NCBI RefSeq assembly: GCF_051401765.1
Contig: NW_027480464.1
Span: forward strand, 2,852,001-2,916,000
DNA from: Calliopsis andreniformis
Lineage: Eukaryota; Arthropoda; Insecta; Hymenoptera; Andrenidae
DNA: 64,000 nt
Direction: 5' to 3'
Below, piece by piece: positions 40,198-54,282 of this stretch (positions within the stretch are counted from its first letter, which is position 1; each line of letters opens with the position of its first letter). The translations under genes and the position numbers were made by a program. Below the pieces are notes generated by a model, which saw only the letters and a list, made by a program, of their open reading frames with translations, did no database searches and had not been told where the DNA came from.

Positions 40198-43164
40198 ATT
40201 CTCAATCCTCAGTAATCAATCCTCAATCCTCAATCGTCGATCCTCAATCCCCAATACTCAATCTTCAATCCTCAATCCTCAATCCCCAATCCTCAATCCT
40301 CAATCCTCAATCTTCAATCCTCAATCCTCAATCGTCATTCGTCAATCCTCATTCTTCAATCCTCAATACCCAATCCTCAATATGCAACCTTCAACCCTCA
40401 ATCCTCAACTCTCAATCCTCAAACCTCAATCCTCAATCCTCAATCCCCAATCCTCAATCCTCAATCCTCAATCTTCAATCTTCAATCCTCAATCCTCAAT
40501 CCTCAATTCTCACTCCTCAATACTCAATCCTCAATCGTCAATCCTCTATCCCCAATCCTCAATCTTCAATCATCAATCCTCAATCTTCAATCCTCAAACC
40601 TCAATCTTCAATCCTCAATACTCAATCTTCAATCCTCAACCCTCAATCCTCAATCTTCAATCCTCAATCCTCAATCCTCAATTCTCACTCCTCAATCCTC
40701 AATCCTCAATTCTCACTCCTCAATACTCAATCCTCAATCGTCAATCCTCAATCCTCAACCCTGAATCTGCAATCCTCAATACTCAATCTCCAATCCTCAA
40801 TCCTCAATCCTCAATCCTCAATCCTCATTCTTCAATCCTCAATACCCAATCCTCAATACCCAACCCTCAATCTTCAATCCTCAATCCTCAATCCTCAATT
40901 CTCAATCCTCAATCCTCAATCCACAGACCTCAATCCTCAATGTTCAATCCTCAATACTCAATCTTCAATCCTCTATCCTCAATCCTCAATCCTCAATCCT
41001 CATTCTCCAATCCTCAACACCCAATCCTCAATCTTCAATCCTCAATCCTCAATCCTCAATTCTCAATCCTCAATCCTCAATCCTCAGACCACAAACATCA
41101 GTACTCAACCCTCAGTCCTCGTCCTCAATACACAACCCTCAACCCTCGATCCTCAACCTTCAATCATCAATATTCAATCTTCAATCCTCAATCCTCAATC
41201 CTCAATACTCAAACCTCAACACTCAACCCTCAACCCTCAATCCCCAACCCTCAAACCTCAATCGTCAATCCTCAATACTCAACCTTCAATCCTCCATTCT
41301 CAATCCTCAATCCTCAATCCTCAATCCTCAAACCTCAATCCTCAATCCTCAACCTTCAATCCTCAATACTCAATCTTCAATCATCAATCCTCAATCCTCA
41401 ATCCTCAATTCTCAATAGTCGATCGCCAATCATCAATCCTCAATACTCAATCGTCAATCCTCAATCCTCAATCCTCAATCCTCAGTCCTCATTCTTCAAT
41501 CCTCAATCTTCAATCATCAATACTCAGTCTTCAATCCTCAATCCTCAATCTTCAATCCTCAATCCTCAATCCTCAATTATCACTCCTCAATACTCAATCC
41601 TCAATCGTCAATCCTCTATCCCCAATCCTCAATCTTCTATCATCAATCCTCAATCTTCAATCCTCAATCCTCAATCTTCAATCCTCAATACTCAATCCTC
41701 AATCTTCAATCCTCAATCCTCAATCCTCAATTCTCAATCCTCAATCCTCAGCACTAAGTCCTGAAATCTCAATCCTCAACCCTCAGCCCTCATCCTCAAT
41801 CATCAATCCTCAACCTTCAACCCTCAATCCTCAATCCTCAACCCTCAATCTTCAATCCTCAATACTCAATCTGCAACCCTCAATCCTCAGTCCTCTATCC
41901 TCAATACTCATTCTTCAATCCTCAATACCCAATCCTCTATCTTCAATCCTCAATCCACAATCCTCAATCCTCAATCCTCATTCTTCAATCCTCAACACCC
42001 AATCCTCAATCTTCAATCCTCAATCCTCAATCCTCAATCCTCAATCCTCAATCTTCAATCCTCTATACTCAATCCTCAATCCTCAATCCTCAATCCTCAA
42101 TCCTCAATTCTCAATCCTCAGTCCTCATTCTACAATCCTCAATACCCAATCCTCAATCTTCAATCCTCAATCCTCAATCCTCAATTCTCAATTCTCAATC
42201 CCCAATCCTCAGTCCTCAGTCCTCAAACCTCAATCCTCAACCCTCAGCCCACATTCTCAGTCCTCAATCCTCAATTCTCAGTCCTCAGGGCTCAAACCTC
42301 AATCCTCAACCCTAAGACCTCATCCTCAATCCTAAAATATCAATCCTCAATCCTCAATCTTCAATCCTCAATACTCAGTCTTCAATCCTCTATCCTCAGT
42401 CCTCAATACTCAACTATCAGTCCTCAATTCTCAATACTCAATCCTCAATCCTCAATCTTCAATCCTCAATCCTCATTCTTCAATCCTCAACACCCAATCC
42501 TCAATACTCAATCCTCAATTCTCAGACCTCAAACATCAATGCTCAACCCTCAGTCCTCGTCCTCAATCCACAACACTCAATCCTCGATCATCAATCTTCA
42601 ATCATCAATATTCAATCTTCAATCCTCAATCCTCAATCCTCAATACTCAATCCTCAATACTTAACCATCAGCCCTCAATTCTCAATACTCAATAGAATAT
42701 CCTGAATTCTCAGGATTCAATACTCAAACCTCAACACTCAACCGTCAACCCTCAATCCTCAACCCTCAATCCTCAATCGTCAATCCTCAATACTCAACCT
42801 TCAATCCTCCATTCTCAATCCTCAATCCTCAATCCTCAATCCTCAATCCTCAATCCTCAATCCTCAATCCTCAACCTTCAATCCTCAATACTCAATCTTC
42901 AATCATCAATCCTCAATCCTCAATCCTCAATTCTCAATCCTCGATGGCCAATCATCAATCCTCAATACTCAATCGTCAATACTCAATCCTCAATACTCAA
43001 TCCTCAGTCCTCATTCTTCAATCCTCAATCTTCAATCCTCAATCCTCAACCTTCAATCCTCAATCCTCAATTCTCACTCCTCAATACTCAATCCTCAATC
43101 GTCATTCCTCAACCCACAATCTTCAAGCCTCAATACTCAATCTGCAACCCTCAATCCTCAATCC

Positions 43165-44585
43165 TCAATGCTCAATGCTCAATCCTCAATCCTCAATCCT
43201 CAACCCTCAATCTGAAATCCTCAATCCTCAATCCTCAATCCTCAATGCTCAATCCTCAATCCTCAATCCTCAACCCTCAATCTGCAATCCTCAATACTCA
43301 ATCTCCAAACCTCAATAATCAATCCTCAATCCTCAATCCTCAATCCTCATTCTTCAATCCTCAATACCCAATCCTCAATACCCAATCCTCAATCTTCAAT
43401 CCTCAATCCTCAATCCTCAATTCTCAATCCTCAATCCTCAATCCACAGACCTCAATCCTCAATCTTCAATCCTCAATACTCAATCTTCAATCTTCTATCC
43501 CCAATCCTCAATCCTCAATCCTCATTCTCCAATCCTCAACACCCAATCCTCAACCTTCAATCCTCAATCCTCAATCCTCAATTCTCAATCCTCAATATTC
43601 AATCCACAATTCTCAATCTTCAATCGTCAATCCTCAATCCTCAATCCTCAATTCTCAATCCTCAGTAATCAATCCTCAATCTTCAATACTCAATCGTCAA
43701 TCCTCAGTCCTCACTCCTCAATCCGCAATCCTCGTTCCTCAAACCTCAATCCTCAAGCCTCAGTCTTCATACTCAATTCTCAATTCTCAATCCTCAATCC
43801 TCAATCCTCAATCTTCAATCCTCAATAATCAATCTCCAATCCTAGATACTCAATCCCCAATCCTCAATCCTTAATCCTCAGCCTTCAATCCTCAACCCCA
43901 GTCCTCAATCTTCAATCCTTAATGCACAATCCTCAACCTTCAATCCTCAATACTCATTCTTCAATCCTCAATCCTCTATGCTCAAACATCCATTCTCAAT
44001 CCTCGATCGCCAATCATCAATCCTCAATACTGAATCTTCAATCCTCAATCCTCAATCCTCAATCCTCAGTCCTCATTCTTCAATCCTCAATCTTCAATCA
44101 TCAATACTCAGTCTTCAATCCTCAATCCTCAATCTTCAATCCTCAATCCTCAATTCTCACTCCTCAATACTCAATCCTCAATCGTCAATCCTCAATCCCC
44201 AATCCTCAATCTTCAATCCTCAATCCTCAATCCTCAATCCTCAATCCCCAATCTTCAATCCTCAATACTCAATCTCCAATCCTCATTCCTCAATCCTCAA
44301 TCCTCAATGCTCAATCCTCAATCCTCAATCCTCAACCCTCAATCTGCAATCCTCAATACTCAATCTCCAATCCTCAATAATCAATTCTCAATCCTCAATC
44401 CTCATTCTTCAATACTCAATACCCAATCCTCAATACCCAATCCTCAATCTTCAATCCTCAATCCTCAATCCTCAATTCTCAATCCTCAATCCTCAATCCT
44501 CAATCCACAGACCTCAATCCTCACTCTTCAATCCTCAATACTCAATCTTCAATCTTCTATCCCCAATCCTCAATCCTCAATCCTC
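43165..44585 (+). repeat. Extra block of about 1,419 bases in T2 copy B
   Basis: The offset between T2 copies jumps from 19,540 to 20,959 across this block. Copy A runs straight through near 23,620-23,640. The block is made of the same heptamers and resembles about 25,263-26,650, including an S tag at 43,841. No terminal inverted repeat or foreign sequence is present, so it looks like a copied array segment and not a mobile element. Confidence 0.82.
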
Positions 44586-46468
44586 AATTCTCAATCCACA
44601 ATCCTCAACCTTCAATCCTCAATACTCATTCTTCAATCCTCAATCCTCAATGCTCAATCCCCAATTCTCAATCCTCGATCGCCAATCATCAATCCTCAAT
44701 ACTGAATCTTCAATCCTCAATCCTCAATCCTCAATCCTCAGTCCTCATTCTTCAATCCTCAATCTTCAATCATCAATACTCAGTCTTCAATCCTCAATCC
44801 TCAATCTTCAATCCGCAATCCTCAATTCTCACTCCTCAATACTCAATCCACAATCGTCAATCCTCAATCCCCAATCCTTAATCTTCAATCCTCAATCGTC
44901 AGGCTTCAATCCTCTATACTCAATCTTCAATCCTCAATCCTCAATCCTCATTCCTCAATCCTCATTCTTCAATCCTCAATACCCAATCCTCAATCTTCAA
45001 TCCTCAATCCTCAATCCTCAATTCTCAATCCTCAATCCTCAGCCCTAAGTCCTCAAATCTCAATCCTCAACCCTCAGCCCTCATCCTCAATCATCAATCC
45101 TCAATCTTCAACCCTCAATCCTCAATCCTCAATCCTCAATCCTCAATCCTCAATCCTCAATCCTCAATCCTCAATCCTCATTCTACAATCCTCAATACCC
45201 AATCCTCAATCTTCAATCCTCAATCCTCAATCCTCAATTCTCAATTCTCAATCCTCAATCCTCAGTCCTCAGTCCTCAAACCTCAATCCTCAACCCTCCG
45301 CCCACATTCTCAGTCCTCAATCCTCAATTCTCAGTCCTCAGCCCTCAAACCTCAATCCTCAACCCTAAGACCTCATCCTCAATCCTCAAATATCAATCCT
45401 CAATCCTCAATCTTCAATCCTCAATACTCAGTCTTCAATCCTCAATCCTCAGTCCTCAATACTCAACTATCAGTCCTCAATTCTCAATATTCAATCCTCA
45501 ATCCTCAATCTTCAATCCTCAATCCTCATTCTTCAATCCTCAACACCCAACCCTCAATACTCAATCCTCAATCCTCAGACCTCAAACATCAATACTCAAC
45601 CCTCAGTCCTCGTCCTCAATCCACAACACTCAATCCTCGATCATCAATCTTCAATCATCAATATTCAATCTTCAATCCTCAATCCTCAATCCTCAATACT
45701 CAATCCTCAATACTCAACCATCAGCCCTCAACTCTCAATACTCAATAGAATATCCTGAATTCTCAGGATTCAATACTCAAACCTCAACACTCAACCGTCA
45801 ACCCTCAATCCTCAACCCTCAATCCTCAATCGTCAATCCTCAATACTCAACCTTCAATCCTCCATTCTCAATCCTCAATCCTCAATCCTCAATCCTCAAT
45901 CCTCAATCCTCAATCCTCAATCCTCAACCTTCAATCCTCAATACTCAACCTTCAATCCTCAATCCTCAATCCTCAATCCTCAATTCTCAATCCTCGATCG
46001 CCAATCATCAATCCTCAATACTCAATCGTCAAACCTCAATCCTCAATACTCAATCCTCAGTCCTCATTCTTCAATCCTCAATCTTCAATCCTCAATCCTC
46101 AACCTTCAATCCTCAATCCCCAATTCTCACTCCTCAATACTCAATCCTCAATCGTCAATCCTCAACCCTCAATCTTCAATCCTCAATACTCAATCTGCAA
46201 CCCTCAATCCTCAATCCTCAATGCTCAATGCTCAATCCTCAATCCTCAATCCTCAACCCTCAATCTGCAATCCTCAATCCTCAATCCTCAATCCTCAATG
46301 CTCAATCCTCAATCCTCAATCCTCAACCCTCAATCTGCAATCCTCAATACTCAATCTCCAATCCTCAATAATCAATCCTCAATCCTCAATCCTCATTCTT
46401 CAATCCTCAATACCCAATCCTCAATACCCAATCCTGAATCTTCAATCCTCAATCCTCAATCCTCAATC

Positions 46469-48061
46469 CTCAATTCTCCAATCCTCAACACCCAATCCTC
46501 AACCTTCAATACTCAATCCTCAATCCTCAATTCTCAATCCTCAATATTCAATCCACAATTCTCAATCTTCAATCGTCAATCCTCAATCCTCAATCCTCAA
46601 TTCTCAATCCTCAGTAATCAATCCTCAATCTTCAATACTCAATCGTCAATCCTCAGTCCTCACTCCTCAATCCGCAATCCTCGTTCCTCAAACCTCAATC
46701 CACAAGCCTCAGTCTTCATACTCAATTCTCAATTCTCAATCCTCAATCCTCAATCCTCAATCTTCAATCCTCAATAATCAATCTCCAATCCTAGATACTC
46801 AATCCCCAATCCTCAATCCTTAATCCTCAGCCTTCAATCCTCAACCCCAGTCCTCAATCTTCAATCCTTAATGCACAATCCTCAACCTTCAATCCTCAAT
46901 ACTCATTCTTCAATCCTCAATCCTCAACGCTCAAACCTCAATTCTCAATCCTCGATCGCCAATCATCAATCCTCAATACTGAAACTTCAATCCTCAATCC
47001 TCAATCCTCAATCCTCAGTCCTCATTCTTCAATCCTCAATCTTCAATCATCAATACTCAGTCTTCAATCCTCAATCCTCAATCTTCAGTCCTCAATCCTC
47101 AATTCTTACTCCTCAATACTCAATCCTCAATCGTCAATCCTCAATCCCCAATCCTCAATCATCAATCCTCAATCCTCAATCCTCATTCTTCAATCCTCAA
47201 TACCCAATCCTCAATACCCAATCCTGAATCTTCAATCCTCAATCCTCAATCCTCAATCCTCAATTCTCAATCCTCAATCCTCAATCCACAGACCTCAATC
47301 CTCAATCTTCAATCCTCAATACTCAATCTTCAATCTTCTATCCCCAATCCTCAATCCTCAATCCTCATTCTCCAATCCTCAACACCCAATTCTCAACCTT
47401 CAATCCTCAATCCTCAATCCTCAATTCTCAATCCTCAATATTCAATCCACAATTCTCAATCTTCAATCGTCAATCCTCAATCCTCAATCCTCAATTCTCA
47501 ATCCTCAGTAATCAATCCTCAATCTTCAATACTCAATCGTCAATCCTCAGTCCTCACTCCTCAATCCGCAATCCTCGTTCCTCAAACCTCAATCCACAAG
47601 CCTCAGTCTTCATACTCAATTCTCAATTCTCAATCCTCAATCCTCAATCCTCAATCTTCAATCCTCGATAATCAATCTCCAATCCTAGATACTCAATCCC
47701 CAATCCTCAATCCTTAATCCTCAGCCTTCAATCCTCAACCCCAGTCCTCAATCTTCAATCCTTATTGCACAATCCTCAACCTTCAATCCTCAATACTCAT
47801 TCTTCAATCCTCAATCCTCAACGCTCAAACCTCAATTCTCAATCCTCGATCGCCAATCATCAATCCTCAATACTGAAACTTCAATCCTCAATCCTCAATC
47901 CTCAATCCTCAGTCCTCATTCTTCAATCCTCAATCTTCAATCATCAATACTCAGTCTTCAATCCTCAATCCTCAATCTTCAGTCCTCAATCCTCAATTCT
48001 TACTCCTCAATACTCAATCCTCAATCGTCAATCCTCAATCCCCAATCCTCAATCTTCAATC
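46469..48061 (+). repeat. 894-base direct pair (T2 copy B)
   Basis: This is the copy B equivalent of the pair at 25,510-27,102, with S tags at 46,790 and 47,684. One base difference is seen in the second unit near 47,667, where the word is cctcgat rather than cctcaat. Confidence 0.85.
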
Positions 48062-51000
48062 CTCAATCCTCAATCCTCAATCCTCAATCCCCAATCTTCA
48101 ATCCTCAATCCTCAATCCTCAATTCTCAATCCTCAATCCTCAATCCTCAATCCACAGACCTCAATCCTCAACCTTCAATCCTCAATACTCAATGTTCAAT
48201 CTTCTATCCCCAATCCTCAATCCTGAATCCTCATTCTCCAATCCTCAACACCCAATCCTCAATCTTCAATCCTCAATCCTCAATCCTCAATTCTCAATCC
48301 TCAATATTCAATCCACAATTCTCAATCTTCAATCCTCAATCCTCAATCCTCAATCCTCAATTCTCAATCCTCAGTAATCAATCCTCAATCTTCCATACTC
48401 AATCGTCAATCCTCAGTCCTCAATCCTCAATCCGCAATCCTCGTTCCTCAAACCTCAATCCTCAATCCTCAGTCCTCAATCCTCTATCCGCAATCCTCAA
48501 ACCTCAATCCTCAACCGTCAGTCCTCGTCCTCAATACTCAACACTCAATCCTCAATCCTCAATCTTCAATCCTCAATACTCAATATTCAATCGTCAATCC
48601 TCAATCCTCAATCCTCAATCTTCAATCCTCAATCCTCAATCCTCAACCCTCAATCTGCAATCCTCAATACTCAATCTCCAATCCTCAATCCTCAATCCTC
48701 AATACTCAATCCTCATTCTTCAATCCTCAATACCCAATCCTCAATACCCAATCCTCAATCTTCAATCCTCAATCCTCAATCCTCAATTCTCAATCCTCAA
48801 TCCTCAATCCTCAATCCACAGACCTCAATCCTCAATCTTCAATCCTCAATACTCAATCTTCAAACCTCTATCCCCAATTCTCAATCCTCAATCCTCATTC
48901 TCCAATCCTCAACACCCAATCCTCAATCTTCAATCCTCAATCCTCAATCCTCAATTCTCAATCCTCAATGCTCAATCCTCAGACCACAAACAACAATACT
49001 CAACCCTCAGTCCTCGTCCTCAATACACAACCCTCAACCCTCGATCCTCAACCTTCAATCATCAATATTCAATCTTCAATCCTCAATCCTCAATCCTCAA
49101 TACTCAAACCTCAATCCTCAACACTCAACTATCAATCCGCAATTCTCAATACTCAATAGAATATCCTGAATTCTCAGGATTCAATACTCAAACCTCAACC
49201 CTCAACCCTCAGCCCTCATTCTCAATCCTCAATCCTCAATCCTCAATCCTCAATATTCAATCCACAATTCTCAATCTTCAATCCTCAATCCTCAATCTTC
49301 AATCCTCCATCCTCAATCCTCAATCCTCAATCCTCAATCCTCAATGCTCAATCCTCAATCCTCAATCCTCAACCCTCAATCTGCAATCCTCAATACTCAA
49401 TCTCCAATCCTCAATAATCAATCCTCAATCCTCAATCCTCAATCCTCATTCTTCAATCCTCAATACCCAATCCTCAATACCCAATCCTCAATCTTCAATC
49501 CTCAATCCTCAATCCTCAATTCTCAATCCTCAATCCTCAATCCTCAATCCACAGACCTCAATCCTCAATCTTCAATCCTCAATACTCAATCTTCAATCTT
49601 CTATCCCCAATCCTCAATCCTCAATCCTCAACTCTCAATCCACAATCCTCAACCTTCAATCCTCAATACTCATTCTTCAATCCTCAATCCTCAATGCTCA
49701 ATCCTCAATTCTCAATCCTCGATCGCCAATCATCAATCCTCAATACTGAACCTTCAATCCTCAATCCTCAATCCTCAATCCTCAGTCCTCATTCTTCAAT
49801 CCTCAATCTTCAGTCATCAATACTCAGTCTTCAATCCTCAATCCTCAATCTTCAATCCTCAATCCTCAATTCTCACTCCTCAATACTCAATCCTCAATCG
49901 TCAGGCTTCAATCCTCTATACTCAATCTTCAATCCTCAATCCTCAATCCTCATTCCTCAATCCTCATTCTTCAATCCTCAATACCCAATCCTCAATCTTC
50001 AATCCTCAATCCTCGATCCTCAATTCTCAATCCTCAATCCTCAGCCCTAAGTCCTCAAATCTCAATCCTCAACCCTCAGCCCTCATCCTCAATCATCAAT
50101 CCTCAACCTTCAACCCTCAATCCTCAATCCTCAACCCTCAATCTTCAATCCTCAATGCTCAATCTGCAACCCTCAATCCTCAGTCCTCAATCCTCAATAC
50201 TCATTCTTCAATCCTCAATACCCAATCCTCTATCTTCAATCCTCAATCCACAATCCTCAATCCTCAATCCTCATTCTTCAATCCTCAACACCCAATCCTC
50301 AATCTTCAATCCTCAATCCTCAATCCTCAATTCTCAATCCTCAATCTTCAATCCTCTATACTCAATCCTCAACCTCAATCCTCAATCCTCAATCCTCAAT
50401 CCTCAATCCTCAATCCTCAATCCTCAATACTCAAACCTCAATCCTCAACACTCAACTATCAATCCTCAATTCTCAATACTCAATAGAATATCCTGAATTC
50501 TCAGGATTCAATACTCAAACCTCAACCCTCAACCCTCAGCCCTCATTCTCAATCCTCAATCCTCAATCCTCAATCCTCAATATTCACTCCACAATTCTCA
50601 ATCTTCAATCCTCAATCCTCAATCTTCAATCCTCCATCCTCAATCCTCAAACCTCTATCCTCAATCCTCAATCGTCAGGCTTCAATCCTCAATACCCAAT
50701 CCTCAGTCTTCAACCTTCAATCCTTTAATCCTCAACTCTCAATCCTCAATACTCAGTCCTCAGACCTCAAACCTCAATCCCCAACCCTCAGCCCCCATCC
50801 TCATTCCTCAATCCTCAATCGTCAATCCTCAATCCTCAATCCTCAACGCTCAATCCTCAATGTTCTATCCTCAGTACCCAAACCTCAATCTTCAATCCTC
50901 AGTCCACAGTCCTCAAACCTCAATTCTGAATCCTCAATCCTGATTCCTCAACCTTCAGCCCTCAGTCCTCAACAATCAGTTGTCATTCCTCAATCCTCAG

Positions 51001-54000
51001 TAGAATATCCTCAATTCACAGCATTCAAAACTCAATACTCAATCTGCAGTCTTCCAACCTGTATCCACAAACATGAATTTTCACCACTCAACCCTCAGCA
51101 CTGATTCCTCAATGTTCAATCCTCAATCCTCAACTCTCAATCTTCGATCCTCAATACTGTATCTTCAATCCTCAATCCTCAATCCTCAATCCTCAGTCCT
51201 CAAACCTCATTCTTCAATCCTCAATACCCTATCCTCAATCTTCAATCCTCAATACTCAATCCTCAATTCTCAATCCTCAATCCTCAATCCTCAATCCTCA
51301 ATACTCAATCCTCTGTCCTCAAACCTCAATCCTGAATCCTCAATACTGAATACTCAATCTTCAGCCCTCAGTCCTCAACAATCAGTTGTCAAACCTCAAT
51401 CCTCAATAGAATGTCATCAATTCACAGTTTTCAATACTCAATACTCAATCTGCAATCTTGAACTCTATCCACAAACATCAATTCTCATCACTCAACACTC
51501 GACACTCAGTCCCCAATCCTCAATGTTCAATCCTCAATCCTCAATCCTCAATACTCAAACCTCAATCCTCAACACTCAACTATCAATCCTCAATTCTCAA
51601 TACTCAATAGAATATCCTGAATTCTCAGGATTCAATACTCAAACCTCAACCCTCAACCCTCAGCCCTCATTCTCAATCCTCAATCGTCAATCCTCAATCC
51701 TCAATCCTCAATTCTCAATCCTCAGTAATCAATCCTCAATCTTCAATACTCAATCCTCAATCCTCAGTCCTCAATCCTCTATCCTCAATCCTCAAACCTC
51801 AATCCTCAACCGTCAGTCCTCGTCCTCAATCCTCAATCCTCAGACCTCAAACATCAATACTCAACCCTCAGTCCTCGTCCTCAATCCACAACAATCAATC
51901 CTCAATCCTCATTCTTCAATCATCAATATTCAATCTTCAGTCCTCAATCCTCAATCCTCAATCCTCAATCCTCAATCCTCAATGTTCAATCCGCAATACC
52001 CAATCCTCAATCATCAATCCCCAATCCTCAATCCTCAATCCTCAATCTTCAATCCTCAATACTCAATCTTCAGTCCCCAATTCTCAATACTCAATAGAAT
52101 ATACTGAATTCTCAGTATTCAATACTCAATCCTCAACACGCAACCCTGAATCCTCAATCCTCAATCCTCAATCCTCAATCTTCAATCCTCAATACTCAAT
52201 CTTCAATCCTCCATCCTGAATCCTCAGTCCTCAATCCTCAATCCGCAATCCTCGTTCCTCAAACCTCAATCCTCAACCCTCAGTCCTCGTCCTCAATACT
52301 CAACACTCAATCCTCAATCCACAATCCTCAATGTTCAATCCGCAATACCCAATCCTCAATCTTCAATCCTCAATCCTCAATCCTCAATCCTCAATCCTCA
52401 ATCCTCAATTCTCAATCCTCAATATTCAATCCACAATTCTCAATCTTCAATCCTCAATCCTCAATCCTCAATCCTCAATTCTCAATCCTCAGTAATCAAT
52501 CCTCAATCTTCAATACTCAATCGTCAATCCTCAGTCCTCAATCCTCAATCCGCAATCCTCGTTCCTCAAACCTCAATCCTCAATCCTCAGTCCTCAATCC
52601 TCTATCCTCAATCCTCAAACCTCAATCCTCAACCGTCAGTCCTCGTCCTCAATACTCAACACTCAATCCTCAATCCTCAATCTTCAATCCTCAATACTCA
52701 ATATTCAATCGTCAATCCTCAATCCTCAATCCTCAATCTTCAATCCTCAATCCTCAATCCTCAATCCTCAATCCTCAATTCTCAATCCGCAGTAATCAAT
52801 CCTCAATCTTCAATACTCAATCGTCAATCCTCAGTCCTCAATCCTCAATCCGCAATCCTCGTTCCTCAAACCTCAATCCTCAACCCTCAGTCCTCGTCCT
52901 CAATACTCAACACTCAATCCTCAATCCTCAATCCTCAATGTTCAATCCGCAATACCCAATCCTCAATCTTCAATCCTCAATCCTCAATCCTCAATCCTCA
53001 ATCATCAATACTCAATCCTCAATCCTCAGTCCTCAAACCTCAAACCTCAACCCTCAACCCTCAGCCTTCATTCTCAATCCTCAATATTCAATCCTCAATC
53101 CTCAATCTTCAATCCTCAATAATCAATCTCCAATCCTAGATACTCAATCCCCAATCCTCAATGCTTAATCCTCAGCCTTCAATCCTCAACCCCAGTCCTC
53201 AATCTTCAATCCTTAATGCTCTATCCTCAATCCTCAATCCTCAGTCCTCAATCCTCTATCCTCAATCCTCAAACCTCAATCCTCAAAGGTCAGTCCTCGT
53301 CCTCAATACTCAGCACTCAACCCTCAATCCTCAATCTACAATCCTCAATACTCAATATTCCATCCTCAATCCTCAATCCTCAATTCTCAATCCTCAATCC
53401 TCAATCCTCAATCCTCAGACCTCAAACATCAATATTCAACCCTCAGTCCTCGTCCTCAATCCACAAACCTCAATCCTCAATCCTCAATCTTCAATCATCA
53501 ATATTCAATCTTCAATCCTCAATCCTCAATCCTCAATCCTCAATCCTCAACCTTCAATCCTCAATACTCAGTCTTCAATCCTCAATCCTCAATACTCAAT
53601 CCTCAACCTCAATCTTCAATCCTCAATTCCCAATCCTCAACCATCAATCCTCAAACTTCAATCCTCAATCCTCAATCCTCAACAAGCAATCCTCAATAAT
53701 CAATCCTCAATCCTCAGTCCTCAAACCTCAAACCTCAATCTTCAATCCTCAATACTCAATCTTCAATCCTCCGTCCTCAATCCTCAACCCTCAATCCTCA
53801 ATCCTCAATCGTCAGGCTTCAATCCTCAATACTCAATCTTGAATCCTCAATCCTCAATCCTCATTCCTCAATCCTCATTCTTCAATCCTCAATACCCAAT
53901 CCTCAATCTTCAATCCTCAATCCTCAATCCTCAATCCTCAATCTTCAATCCTCTATACTCAATCCTCAATCCTCAATCCTCAATCCTCAATCCTCAATCC

Positions 54001-54282
54001 TCAATCCTCAATTCTCAATTCTCAATCCTCAATCCTCAGTCCTCAGTCCTCAAACCTCAATCCTCAACCATCAGCCCACATTCTCAGTCCTCAATCCTCA
54101 ATTCTCAGTCCTCAGCCCTCAAACCTCAATCCTCAACCCTAAGACCTCATCCTCAATCATCAAATATCAATCCTCAATCCTCAATCTTCTATCCTCAATA
54201 CTCAGTCTTCAATCCTCAATCCTCAGACCTCAATACTCAACTATCAGTCCTCAATTCTCAATACTCAATCCTCAATACTCAA

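Larger units (their letters stand above)
35076..53850 (+). repeat. 19.5 kb tandem duplication T2, copy B (about 18.8 kb)
   Basis: This is the second, directly adjacent copy of the T2 unit. It starts at the equivalent of 15,510 and ends at the equivalent of about 35,050 (the module ending in gtcaggcttc, near 53,811). It lacks the second 2,155-base unit of copy A and carries an extra block at about 43,165-44,585. Beyond 53,850 the sequence continues differently from copy A and resembles the left part of the window at about 2,400-2,960. Confidence 0.9.

Noticed and set aside
43165..44585. Insertion sequence or transposon in T2 copy B
   Set aside because: The block is made of the same heptamers as its surroundings, with no inverted ends, target duplication or transposase.
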